Positions 15,998 through 24,086 of a stretch of DNA of 64,000 nt are shown in pieces; the first letter of the stretch is position 1; each line of letters opens with the position of its first letter. The translations under genes were made by a program, and so were the position numbers. The stretch covers positions 372,001 to 436,000 of the forward strand of contig JHUT02000001.1 in assembly GCA_000690595.2 (NCBI GenBank), given 5' to 3'. This DNA comes from Natrinema mahii. Lineage in GTDB: Archaea; Halobacteriota; Halobacteria; Halobacteriales; Natrialbaceae. The notes under the pieces are model-generated. The model saw only the letters and a list, made by a program, of their open reading frames with translations. It was not told the DNA's origin and searched no databases.

Positions 15998-16972
15998 ATG
16001 ACTAGCCTGACGGATGTCTACGACGGAACCGCATCGGGGGTGACGAGTCGCCGGCTGTACGCCGGGACGACGCTCGTGGTCCTCGGTGCGATCTTGGCCG
16101 TCGTGGCCGTCCTCGCGGCGACGACCGACCTCGTCGGCGGATACGCGGTCGCCCTCTCGAACGGGATGGCGGCCAAGTTCGCGACCGTCCGCGCCGCGGG
16201 GGTGTTGGCCGGGCTCAGCGTCCCGACGGCACTCGTCGGCGTCTTCGTCGTATTGCCGGCCGGCCGTCGCGTACAGGCCGCAGCAGCGATCAGCGCGAGC
16301 CTCTGTCTGCTCGGCGTCGCGCTCTTCTGGCACGCCTACCCCAAGCACTGGCGGGGGTACGGGCAGGAGCTGACCTTCGAGGTCTCGGCGGTCTACCTGC
16401 TCGGGCTCCTCCCGGCGATCTGGTGTCTGTTCGCCGCCGTCGCCACGTTCAAACGACGCAACGATCCCGGCGGCAACCTCGAGATGAACGTCACCCGGCA
16501 CAACAAGACCGTCCTCGAGGTCGAGGAAGAGAGCGACGAGGGGGGCCTGGGCGGGATCGGCTTCCTCGGCGGAACGCCCGACGGCGATGTCGAGACGCAG
16601 ACCAACGCGGACGCCGATGCGGGCGGTACGTCGTTATCCTACGACGAGGGCACGGTCGACGGCCGGACGACGGGACGATCGGCCGCGTCGTCGCGGTCGA
16701 CCGGCACGTCGACTCCCGGACGGACCGTGGGTGCCGCGACCAGCGACGGCGGCTCGGCGGCGTCGGACATCTCCTCGCCGCTCGAGGGGGGCGACGCCGA
16801 GATCGTCGAATCCGAGTCCGACGGTCCGACGGAGCCGACCGACCGCTACTGCGGGAACTGCGAACACTTCGAGTACGTCCGTTCCTCGGAGGGGATGGTC
16901 CCCTACTGCGCCCGCCACGAGACGGCCATGGACGACATGGACGCCTGCGAGGAGTGGACGCCGAACCGGTAG
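15998..16972 (+). CDS. Membrane protein with C-terminal cysteine cluster
   Basis: A 324-residue protein I cannot name with certainty; it resembles haloarchaeal proteins annotated only as DUF-type permeases. Residues 1-150 hold four hydrophobic segments. Residues 160-275 are a polar, Gly/Ser/Thr/Asp-rich linker that is probably disordered. The C-terminus (about 285-324) carries CGNCEHFEY, PYCARHE and DACEEW, a four-cysteine plus histidine pattern likely to bind zinc. The order suggests a membrane anchor with a cytoplasmic metal-binding tail. Its start is the first ATG after the gap shared with the DUF5789-type gene. Confidence 0.7.
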   Translation: MTSLTDVYDGTASGVTSRRLYAGTTLVVLGAILAVVAVLAATTDLVGGYAVALSNGMAAKFATVRAAGVLAGLSVPTALVGVFVVLPAGRRVQAAAAISASLCLLGVALFWHAYPKHWRGYGQELTFEVSAVYLLGLLPAIWCLFAAVATFKRRNDPGGNLEMNVTRHNKTVLEVEEESDEGGLGGIGFLGGTPDGDVETQTNADADAGGTSLSYDEGTVDGRTTGRSAASSRSTGTSTPGRTVGAATSDGGSAASDISSPLEGGDAEIVESESDGPTEPTDRYCGNCEHFEYVRSSEGMVPYCARHETAMDDMDACEEWTPNR

Positions 16973-17042
16973 TTCGCTCCCGGTCCGACGCGCCGTCCGA
17001 GAACGGAAGCTATACTCACGGCCGCTCGATACCTTCGATGGC

Positions 17043-17366
17043 ATGTCGTGGTCCCTCCTGTTCGTCGCCGGCTGTTTCGAGATCGCGTGGGCGATCGGGC
17101 TCGCGTACTCCGACGGCCTCTCGCGGCCGGTGCCGACGCTCGCGACCGGGCTCGCGATGCTCGTCAGCGTGGTTCTCCTCGCGCGGGCCGTCGAAGAACT
17201 TCCCGTCGGGACGGCCTATGCGGTCTGGACGGGCATCGGAGCCGTCGGGACCGCGTCGCTCGGCATCGTGTTGTTCGACGAGCCGGCGACGCTCGCCAGA
17301 ATCGGGTTCATCGGCCTGATCGTCGTCGGGATCGTCGGGCTTCATTTCGTCAGCGGCGGACCGTGA
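17043..17366 (+). CDS. gdx: SMR-family exporter, guanidinium (Gdx/SugE) type
   Basis: A 107-residue four-helix SMR transporter that works as a dual-topology dimer. Residues that line the substrate site in the guanidinium exporter Gdx are all present at the same numbers: E13, W16, S42, Y59 and W62 (from GCFEIAW, VSVV, GTAYAVW). This separates it from the EmrE-type polyaromatic drug exporters. The predicted role is proton-coupled export of guanidinium. The gene stands alone; no guanidine-processing gene or recognisable riboswitch lies next to it. Confidence 0.85.
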   Translation: MSWSLLFVAGCFEIAWAIGLAYSDGLSRPVPTLATGLAMLVSVVLLARAVEELPVGTAYAVWTGIGAVGTASLGIVLFDEPATLARIGFIGLIVVGIVGLHFVSGGP

Positions 17367-17387
17367 CGGCGGGACGGAGCGAGACCG

Positions 17388-17873
17388 CTACAGCCCGAGT
17401 CCCTGTCGGCCCAGCTCGAACCCCCACTGTGGCACCCGGAAGACAACCAGCGCGACCAACGCGAGTTCGGCGACGGTGACGACCACCATCATGAGGTCGG
17501 CGCGCTTGCTGCTGACCGCGACCCCGATCGGCAGTCCGAACTCCTTCTTCCAGAGCGGGTAAAACAGCGCGATCCCGCGCTTGCTCCCCGCCACGTCGAG
17601 GACGTAATGGGTGAGGACGCCGACCCAGACGTACTCGAGGTTCCCGAAGACGTACGGAAAGGCCAGAAAGCCAAGCAGGATCGGCAGGTTGTGCAGCGTC
17701 TTCCGGTGTTTGCCGAAGGCGGTGTCGACGTCCGGAAAGAGCGCCCCCAGCGTCACCGGCACGCCGATCATCACGATGGTCCTGAACGTCTCCAGACTCC
17801 CCGAGGGCTCGAGCAGATACCCCAGCCCGATGCTCAACAGCACGGCGTTCAACACGTGTCCCTTCTTGTTCAT
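17388..17873 (-). CDS. YdjM/DUF457-type membrane-bound metal-dependent hydrolase
   Basis: A 161-residue membrane protein with three to four helices. HVLNAVLLSIGLGY at the start, GALFPDVDTAFGKHRKTLHN (about 43-62) and LTHYVLDVAGSKRG (about 87-100) provide the conserved His/Asp residues of the DUF457 (YdjM-like) family. Members are called membrane-bound metal-dependent hydrolases, but the reaction is not established. It converges on the SMR gene. Confidence 0.82.
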   Translation of the reverse strand: MNKKGHVLNAVLLSIGLGYLLEPSGSLETFRTIVMIGVPVTLGALFPDVDTAFGKHRKTLHNLPILLGFLAFPYVFGNLEYVWVGVLTHYVLDVAGSKRGIALFYPLWKKEFGLPIGVAVSSKRADLMMVVVTVAELALVALVVFRVPQWGFELGRQGLGL

Positions 17874-17984
17874 TCACCCGACTCTGGGGGGTCGACCCGG
17901 GAATAGCTTTCTCTCGAGACTGTCAGGTTTGCGAACCAATCGCCCGTCGGTTCGGGGCCGCGGCGGAGGCGATCCGCGGCCGGC

Positions 17985-18497
17985 TCAGTTCGCCTCGAGT
18001 TCGGCGAGCAGGTCCTCGAGGGCTCGATCGACGGTCTTCGAGCGGACGTCGGCACGATCGCCGTCGAAGACGTACCGGGAGACGGTGGTGTAGGAGTCCC
18101 CGCTGTCCCACGGGGCGGCGTGGGCGACGCCGATGTAGACCGTTCCGACCGGGTTCGCCTCGGTCCCGCCAGTGGGGCCGGCGACGCCGGTCGTCGCGAC
18201 GCCCCAGGTGGCGTCGGTCACGTCCCGAACGCCCCGAGCCATCTCGCGGGCGACGGGTTCCGAGACCGCGCCGTGGTCGTCGAGCGCCTCGCGACTGACG
18301 CCGAGGTGGCGGCGCTTTGCGCCGTAGGCGTAGGTCGTCAACCCCGAATCGAAGTAGTCGCTCGCGCCCGGCACGGCCGTGATCGCGGCCCCGATCAGCC
18401 CGCCGGTACAGGACTCGGCGACGGCAAGCGTCTCCTCGCGGTCCCGCAGCGCGTCGCCGACGGCCATCGGCAGGTCGCGGTCGATGTCGTCGTTCAT
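17985..18497 (-). CDS. pncC: CinA C-terminal domain protein (NMN amidohydrolase)
   Basis: A 170-residue stand-alone CinA/PncC domain, which deamidates nicotinamide mononucleotide for NAD recycling. LAVAESCTGGLIGAAITAVPGAS (quoted in part), YAYGAKRRHLGV and ATTGVAGPTGGT are the family blocks, the last providing the catalytic-site glycine loop. The molybdopterin-binding CinA N-domain is absent. The ATG at 18497 is chosen because further in-frame sequence enters the divergent promoter region shared with the aminotransferase gene. Confidence 0.88.
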   Translation of the reverse strand: MNDDIDRDLPMAVGDALRDREETLAVAESCTGGLIGAAITAVPGASDYFDSGLTTYAYGAKRRHLGVSREALDDHGAVSEPVAREMARGVRDVTDATWGVATTGVAGPTGGTEANPVGTVYIGVAHAAPWDSGDSYTTVSRYVFDGDRADVRSKTVDRALEDLLAELEAN

Positions 18498-18606
18498 GTC
18501 CGAGTCGACGGGCCCGGCCGTTGTGAAAGCGAGGGTCCGGCACGTCCCCTCGAGTCGCCCGGCGGAAACGGAAAGACAAACGACGGTCGTCACCCCAGGA
18601 ACCCGC

Positions 18607-19707
18607 ATGGACTACGAGACGCCGCTTTTCTTCCACGTGATGGAGTACGCGGACGCGGCGGACCGCGACGTGGTCGACATGGTCAGCGGCAACCCCGACT
18701 GGGAGCCCCCGGAGGCGCTCCGCGAGGGACTGCGCGAGTACGCCGACTTCGAGCCCGACCGGTTCCAGTATCCGGCCAGCGAGGGGCTGCCCGAACTGCG
18801 CGAAGAGATCGCCGCCCGGCGCGGCGTCGACGCCGACCAAGTCGTCGTCACCAACGGCGCGGGCGAGGCCAACTACCTCGCGATGGCGCGGGCCCTCGAG
18901 CGCGACGCTGGCGACGAGATCCTGCTGACCGACCCCGTCTACCCCTACTACCCCGGCAAGACGACGATGCTCGGGGGAACCCAGCGGTACGTCGCGGCCG
19001 ACGACGAGGGCCAACTGGATCCCGCCGACGTCCGCGCGGCCGCGAGCGACGATACCGCCGCGATCGTCGTCAACACGCCGAACAACCCCACCGGCGCGGT
19101 CTATCCCGCCGAGACGATGCGGGAACTCGTCGCCGTCGCCGAGGACCACGACGCCGTCCTCGTCAGCGACGAGGTCTACGACCACTACGACCTCGCCGGT
19201 GAGTTCGCGAGCGCGCTCGAGATCGAATCGACCCACCGGATCGTCACGAACGCCGTCTCGAAATCGATGGCCGTCACCGGTCTCCGGGTGGGCTACGCGA
19301 TCTTCCCGCCGGAACTGGTCGACGACGCCAGGAGTCGCCACATGCTGGTCAACGTCGCCACGACCCGGCCCGGCCAGTACGCGGCCCTGAAGGCCTTTCG
19401 CGAGACGGGGCCCGAGTACTACGAGCGTAATCGCGAGTTGCTCCGCGAGCGCGTCGACACCTTCACCGACGCGCTCGAGGCGGCCGATGCCGAGTACACG
19501 ACACCGCGGGGCTCGTTCTACGTAATGGCTCGCTTCGACGGCTACCCCGGCACGCTCGCGAACGTCGAGCGGCTGATCGACGAGGCCGGCGTCGCGGGGA
19601 TGCCCGGCGAGGCCTTCGGCGACTCCCGGGCCGACTGGCTGCGCTTTGCCCTCGTGACCCCGCGCGTCGAGGAAGCCGCCGAGCGGTTGGCGGCGTACTT
19701 CGACTGA
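18607..19707 (+). CDS. Fold-type I PLP aminotransferase
   Basis: A 366-residue class I/II aminotransferase of the aspartate aminotransferase superfamily. Conserved points are MVSGNPDWEPP, the phosphate-loop NGAGEANYLA, NTPNNPTGAVYP, the cofactor contact SDEVYDHY, and the Schiff-base lysine in NAVSKSMAVTGLRVGYAI (about residue 219). The substrate specificity (aspartate, tyrosine, histidinol phosphate or other) is not readable. The start at 18607 follows a short divergent promoter region. Confidence 0.9.
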   Translation: MDYETPLFFHVMEYADAADRDVVDMVSGNPDWEPPEALREGLREYADFEPDRFQYPASEGLPELREEIAARRGVDADQVVVTNGAGEANYLAMARALERDAGDEILLTDPVYPYYPGKTTMLGGTQRYVAADDEGQLDPADVRAAASDDTAAIVVNTPNNPTGAVYPAETMRELVAVAEDHDAVLVSDEVYDHYDLAGEFASALEIESTHRIVTNAVSKSMAVTGLRVGYAIFPPELVDDARSRHMLVNVATTRPGQYAALKAFRETGPEYYERNRELLRERVDTFTDALEAADAEYTTPRGSFYVMARFDGYPGTLANVERLIDEAGVAGMPGEAFGDSRADWLRFALVTPRVEEAAERLAAYFD

Positions 19708-19843
19708 GGTGTCGACCGATCGGCGGCGGCGATCGTCCGGCCGAAATACCGATACGTCGGGCGACTACCGTCTGACTCGAGGGCGGCGCGACCGTTCGCG
19801 CGAGACCGACGAATACTCCTGTGGGGACCGGGAACGGCGGCGT

Positions 19844-21046
19844 ATGAGCGGCATCGACGTCGAACCGGTCGACGAGGAGGAGCGAAGCGAGAGCGACGAC
19901 GGCGGCCACACCATCGAGGTGACGCCGACGGACTCCGTCGGCGACGAGGAGCGCGAGACCGTCGACGTCGAACCGTCCGACGAGCCGATCGACGGCCCCG
20001 ACTACGTCCTCTACGGCGGGAAAGGCGGCGTCGGGAAGACGACGATGGCGGCCGCGACGGCGCTGGACAGCGCCCGCGGCGGCACGTCGACGCTAGTCGT
20101 CTCGACCGACCCGGCCCACTCGCTGTCCGACACCTTCGAGACGGAGATTCCGGCCGAACCCGGCCGAATTCGGGACGACATCCCGCTGTACGCGGCCGAG
20201 ATCGATCCCGAGACCGCGATCGAGGAGGGAGACACGCCCTTCAGCGCGGGCGAGGGCGCGGACGACACGGACCCCTTCGCGGACGGTGAGGCGGGCGGCT
20301 CGCCATTCCCCGGCGAGGGGGCCGAGGGCGGGCCGCTCGGCGGTCTCGGCGACATGCTCGGCGGCGAGTCGCCGATGGACGCCCTCTTCGGCGGCGCGAT
20401 GCCCGGTGCCGACGAGGCCGCCGCCATGCAGCTGCTGCTCGAGTACATGGACGACCCGCGCTTCGAGCGGGTCGTCGTCGACACCGCGCCGACTGGCCAC
20501 ACCCTCCGGCTCCTGCAACTCCCCGAGATCATGGACACGATGATGGGCCGCATCATGAAACTCCGCCAGCGCCTCGGCGGGATGCTCGAGGGCGTCAAGG
20601 GGATGTTCGGCGGCGACGCGCCCGACGACGGCGACGACCTCGAGGACCTGGAGGTGCTTCGCGAACGCATCGAGCGCCTCCGAGCGGCCCTGCGCGATCC
20701 CGCGCGGACGGACTTCCGGATCGTCATGGTCCCCGAGGAGATGAGCGTCGTCGAGTCCAAGCGCCTGCGGGCACAGCTCGAGGAGTTCGGGATCCCGGTC
20801 GGGACCGTCGTCGTCAACCGGGTGATGGAACCCCTGTCGAACGTCACCGACGACGTCCGCGGCGAGTTCCTCCAGCCGAATCTGGACGACTGTGCGTTCT
20901 GTCAGCGGCGCTGGGACGTCCAGCAGAGCGCCCTCGCGGAGGCACAGGAACTGTTCCGCGGCACGGACGTGCGACGCGTCCCGCTGTTCGCCGACGAAGT
21001 CCGGGGCGAGGGGATGCTCGAGGTCGTCGCGGCCTGTCTGCGGTAG
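19844..21046 (+). CDS. Get3/ArsA-family (TRC40) ATPase
   Basis: A 400-residue P-loop ATPase. After an acidic, probably disordered 50-residue leader comes GGKGGVGKTT (about 58-67), the deviant Walker A, then STDPAHSLSDTF and DTAPTGHTLRLLQLP. A Gly/Asp-rich insert (about 135-190) precedes the methionine-rich helical region, as expected for a tail-anchored-protein-binding groove. CAFC near residue 350 matches the Get3 zinc CxxC, which favours Get3/TRC40 over the arsenite pump ArsA. No ars genes are nearby. It stops two bases before the convergent UspA stop. Confidence 0.87.
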   Translation: MSGIDVEPVDEEERSESDDGGHTIEVTPTDSVGDEERETVDVEPSDEPIDGPDYVLYGGKGGVGKTTMAAATALDSARGGTSTLVVSTDPAHSLSDTFETEIPAEPGRIRDDIPLYAAEIDPETAIEEGDTPFSAGEGADDTDPFADGEAGGSPFPGEGAEGGPLGGLGDMLGGESPMDALFGGAMPGADEAAAMQLLLEYMDDPRFERVVVDTAPTGHTLRLLQLPEIMDTMMGRIMKLRQRLGGMLEGVKGMFGGDAPDDGDDLEDLEVLRERIERLRAALRDPARTDFRIVMVPEEMSVVESKRLRAQLEEFGIPVGTVVVNRVMEPLSNVTDDVRGEFLQPNLDDCAFCQRRWDVQQSALAEAQELFRGTDVRRVPLFADEVRGEGMLEVVAACLR

Positions 21047-21047
21047 C

Positions 21048-21503
21048 TCACTCCACGGGGACGACCGTCACTGGCCAGTCGCTCCCGAGGACGACCGACT
21101 GAGCGACGCTCCCGAACAGCGCCTTGCCGACCGGCGATCGACCCTCGAAACCGAGGACGAGCAGATCGCTGTCGTACTCGGCGGCCGCCTCGAGGATCCG
21201 GTCCGCCGGATCGCCGGTCGCGGTCCGGACGGTCCAGTCGACATCGCTCGCCTCGAGGGCGTCGACGGCCGTCTCGACCGACGCCGGGAGCGCGTCGTCG
21301 CCGGCGAGTCGTTCCATCTCGGCGGCGTACTCCTCGGCGAAGCCGCCGGCCGCCCACTCGGCGTCGGGCCCCGACTCGCCCTCGTCGACGTGGAGGACGT
21401 CGACCGAGACGGTCGTCGCCGCGCTCGGCAGGTCGCAAACGGCGTTCGCTTGCGCCCGCGCTCGAGACTCGGTTTCGTCGACCGGGAGCAGGACGCGGTA
21501 CAT
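21048..21503 (-). CDS. Universal stress protein, UspA family
   Basis: A 151-residue Usp-fold protein beginning MYRVLLPVDE, with an insert of acidic residues and the ATP-binding signature GFEGRSPVGKALFGSVAQSV (G-x2-G-x9-GS). Usp proteins bind ATP and modulate stress responses in ways that are poorly defined. It converges with the Get3-like gene and is transcribed alone. Confidence 0.9.
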   Translation of the reverse strand: MYRVLLPVDETESRARAQANAVCDLPSAATTVSVDVLHVDEGESGPDAEWAAGGFAEEYAAEMERLAGDDALPASVETAVDALEASDVDWTVRTATGDPADRILEAAAEYDSDLLVLGFEGRSPVGKALFGSVAQSVVLGSDWPVTVVPVE

Positions 21504-21572
21504 ACGGACGACTTCGGGCGCGAGACGGATAGTGGTTTCAGCGGCAGTCCGGTTCGTCGACCCGGAACGGAG

Positions 21573-21962
21573 TTACTCCGTGTCCTCGCGCTCGCCGTCC
21601 CACTCGCCGCCGACGCGGTCGACGCCCATCATCGACTCGCCGGGGTGTTCGGTGAAGACGATCTTCATGTTCTCGTCGGGAACGCCGAGGGTATCGCCGA
21701 CGTACGCCATGGTAGCGAGCCCGAACGCGCGCTTTCGCTCGAACGGCCGGCCGCGACGGATCTCGGCGTCCAGAAAGCACAGCGGGCCGTCGACGGCGCG
21801 CCCGAGGTGGAGGTCGGCCGCCCCGCGCTCGCGGATCGAAACGGCGACGTGGCCCGCCGTCGTCGCCATCTCGGTCGTGTACAGCTCCGTTACTCGCTCG
21901 GCGAGGGCGGTCTTTTCCTCGTCCGAGAGCGACAGCGTCGTCTCGAACTGTAACAGCGGCAT
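21573..21962 (-). CDS. Tautomerase-superfamily protein (MIF/4-OT-like)
   Basis: A 129-residue protein starting MPLLQFETTLSLSDEEKTAL, with proline directly after the initiator methionine as needed for the catalytic amino-terminal proline of the tautomerase superfamily. The length and the HVAVSI strand with a later TEHPGESMMGV suit MIF/5-carboxymethyl-2-hydroxymuconate isomerase-like members. The substrate is not predictable. The start at 21962 is fixed by the Met-Pro requirement; further upstream in-frame sequence is not protein-like. Confidence 0.8.
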   Translation of the reverse strand: MPLLQFETTLSLSDEEKTALAERVTELYTTEMATTAGHVAVSIRERGAADLHLGRAVDGPLCFLDAEIRRGRPFERKRAFGLATMAYVGDTLGVPDENMKIVFTEHPGESMMGVDRVGGEWDGEREDTE

Positions 21963-22063
21963 TACCTCGAGTCGGCCGGCCACCGGCTTGGGCGTTCCGG
22001 CGGACGAGGGGCGGTCGCTCGTCGCCGGGAGGCGTCCCCGCCGGCGGCCCTGTAAGCGACCAC

Positions 22064-22072
22064 TATTTATAC
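22064..22072 (+). promoter_or_regulatory. TATA box for the DASS symporter gene
   Basis: TATTTATAC lies 31 bases before the ATG at 22099. A Shine-Dalgarno-like GGGAGGT at 22083-22089 lies 9 bases before the start, unusual among the mostly leaderless neighbours. Confidence 0.6.
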
Positions 22073-22098
22073 GCCTGTCCGTGGGAGGTCTCGAGACC

Positions 22099-23925
22099 AT
22101 GGGAGCCGAACGCGAGCGGGACGCTCGATCGGTGACGGGGCGGCTGTGGCGGTCCCTGTGGCGCGTCAACGCCCGAACGAAGGCGTATCTGACGCTCGAT
22201 GCGCCGGCCATGATCGCGGACATGGACGACCTGACAGCTGAGGAACGGCGGCTCGCGCGGCGGGTGTTCGCCGACGGCGGGCGCGACCCGTCCGGGACCG
22301 ACGACGCCGAGTCCGATCGGAAACGCGAGTCCGATCCGGGCGGCGGTTCCGGCGGTGATCCCCGCTCTGACAGCGGCGACGACGGCTCGCCGTTCGACGT
22401 TGGCGGCACCTACGGCCGCCGACAGCAGGTGGGGTTCGTCCTCGGACCGGTCCTGTTCGCCCTGATCTTCCTCTCGCCGACGCCGGACGGCCTCTCGGCC
22501 GCGGGGAAGGCGGTCGCCGCCGTCACCGCGTGGGTCGCGGTCTGGTGGATGTCCGAGGCGATTCCCATCCCCGCCACGTCGCTGCTCCCGATCGTCCTCT
22601 TCCCGCTGACCGGCGCGCTACCGGTCGCGGACACGACGCCGTCGTACGGCCACCCGCTGATCTTTCTCTTCATGGGCGGCTTTTTCCTCGCGATGGCGAT
22701 GCAGCGGTGGGGGCTTCACCGCCGGATCGCGCTCCGGACGATCAAGGCCGTCGGCACCGAACCCTCGCGGCTCATTCTGGGGTTCATGCTCGCCACCGCC
22801 TTCCTCTCGATGTGGGTCTCCAACAGCGCGACCGTGATGATGATGGTCCCGATCGCGCTGGCTGTTATCTACCAGACCGCCGATCTGGTCGACGAGACCG
22901 GCCTCGAGGTCGACACGAGCGAGGGAAACTTCTCGTTCGGGATCGCGCTGATGCTGTGTATCGCCTACGGGGCCTCCGTCGGCGGCGTCTCGACGCTGAT
23001 CGGGACGCCGCCGAACGTCCTCTTCGCCGGACAGGCCGACGCGCTGTTCGGTCAGTCGGTCTCCTTCGCCGAGTGGATGCTCTACGGCGTCCCCATCTCC
23101 GCGGTCGGCCTGGTGGCGGTCTATACCTACGTCACGCGGGCCGTCTCGCCGCAGTTCGCGGAACTGCCCGCCGGCGCGGACACGATCGACCGCGAACTCG
23201 AGCGGCTCGGTCCCATGAACCGACAGGAGAGATGGGGCGCCGTCGTCTTCGTCGGGATGGCGACGGCCTGGATCGGCTCGAGCCTGCTCGATCCCCTCCT
23301 CGGAATCGCGCCGCCCGAGGACGCCGACACCATCGTCGCGATCGGCGGCGCGATGGTGCTGTTTACGCTGCCGACGACGACCGCCGACGGCGACCGGACC
23401 TTCTTGCTCGACTGGACCAACGCCGTCGACATCCCCTGGGGCATCATCCTCCTGTTCGGTGGCGGGCTCGCCATCGCCAGCGGCTTCGGCGACACCGGGC
23501 TCGCGGCCTGGATCGGGGAACGGCTCGAGTTGCTCGCGGGGGTCCCCATGATCGCGATCCTGTTCGCCGTGGTCGTGATGACGATCTTCCTGACGGAAGT
23601 CACCTCGAACACGGCGACGACGGCGATGCTGATGCCGATCCTCGCGGGCGTCGCGGTCGGGATCGGCGTTCACCCGTTCGGGTTGATGATCGCGGGCGCG
23701 ACCGCCGCGTCGTTCGCGTTCATGCTGCCGGTCGCGACGCCGCCGAACGCGATCGTGTTCGGTAGCGGCTACATCACGCTGCCCCAGATGGCAAAGATCG
23801 GGTTCGGCCTCAACGTCATCGGAATCATACTGATTACGCTGGTCGCGGTGGGCTGGCTCCCGATCGCGTGGGGGATCGAGATCGGCACGCTCCCGACGGA
23901 GTTCGCGGACGCGTTCCAGGGGTGA
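22099..23925 (+). CDS. DASS (SLC13) family sodium/dicarboxylate symporter
   Basis: A 608-residue membrane protein. Residues 1-105 are an unusual hydrophilic leader, first basic (RLWRSLWRVNARTKAYL) and then Asp/Ser/Gly rich. The transporter core follows with about 11 helices and the two DASS hairpin signatures: VSNSAT with GTPPNVLFAG in the first half, and TSNTAT with VATPPNAIVFG in the second. These SNT and TPPN motifs bind Na+ and the carboxylate. The family imports succinate, malate, citrate or sulfate; the substrate here is open. Confidence 0.92.
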   Translation: MGAERERDARSVTGRLWRSLWRVNARTKAYLTLDAPAMIADMDDLTAEERRLARRVFADGGRDPSGTDDAESDRKRESDPGGGSGGDPRSDSGDDGSPFDVGGTYGRRQQVGFVLGPVLFALIFLSPTPDGLSAAGKAVAAVTAWVAVWWMSEAIPIPATSLLPIVLFPLTGALPVADTTPSYGHPLIFLFMGGFFLAMAMQRWGLHRRIALRTIKAVGTEPSRLILGFMLATAFLSMWVSNSATVMMMVPIALAVIYQTADLVDETGLEVDTSEGNFSFGIALMLCIAYGASVGGVSTLIGTPPNVLFAGQADALFGQSVSFAEWMLYGVPISAVGLVAVYTYVTRAVSPQFAELPAGADTIDRELERLGPMNRQERWGAVVFVGMATAWIGSSLLDPLLGIAPPEDADTIVAIGGAMVLFTLPTTTADGDRTFLLDWTNAVDIPWGIILLFGGGLAIASGFGDTGLAAWIGERLELLAGVPMIAILFAVVVMTIFLTEVTSNTATTAMLMPILAGVAVGIGVHPFGLMIAGATAASFAFMLPVATPPNAIVFGSGYITLPQMAKIGFGLNVIGIILITLVAVGWLPIAWGIEIGTLPTEFADAFQG

Positions 23926-24035
23926 CGGAAGTTGATAGCCACCGTTTACGACCGCGAGCGCCGGCGGCGCGAGCGGGCCGACGACTGACCCGAAACGAAC
24001 GAAGTGAGTGAAGGGGAGGGAGGAGTGCTTTTGAT

Positions 24036-24086
24036 CGAAATTTTACCGAGAGCGCGGCGAAGCCGCGCTCGCAGAGTAAAATTTCG
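24036..24086. terminator. Long inverted repeat between convergent genes
   Basis: CGAAATTTTAC (24036-24046) pairs perfectly with GTAAAATTTCG (24076-24086), and inside it GCGCGGC-GAA-GCCGCGC forms a second perfect stem. It directly abuts the purF stop codon and can end transcripts from both sides, with T-tracts on either strand. Confidence 0.65.

Noticed and set aside
20235-20430. Gly/Asp-rich insert in the Get3-like gene considered as a frameshift or foreign insert
   Set aside because: The frame is continuous and Gly/Met-rich loops of variable length occur at this position in the family.
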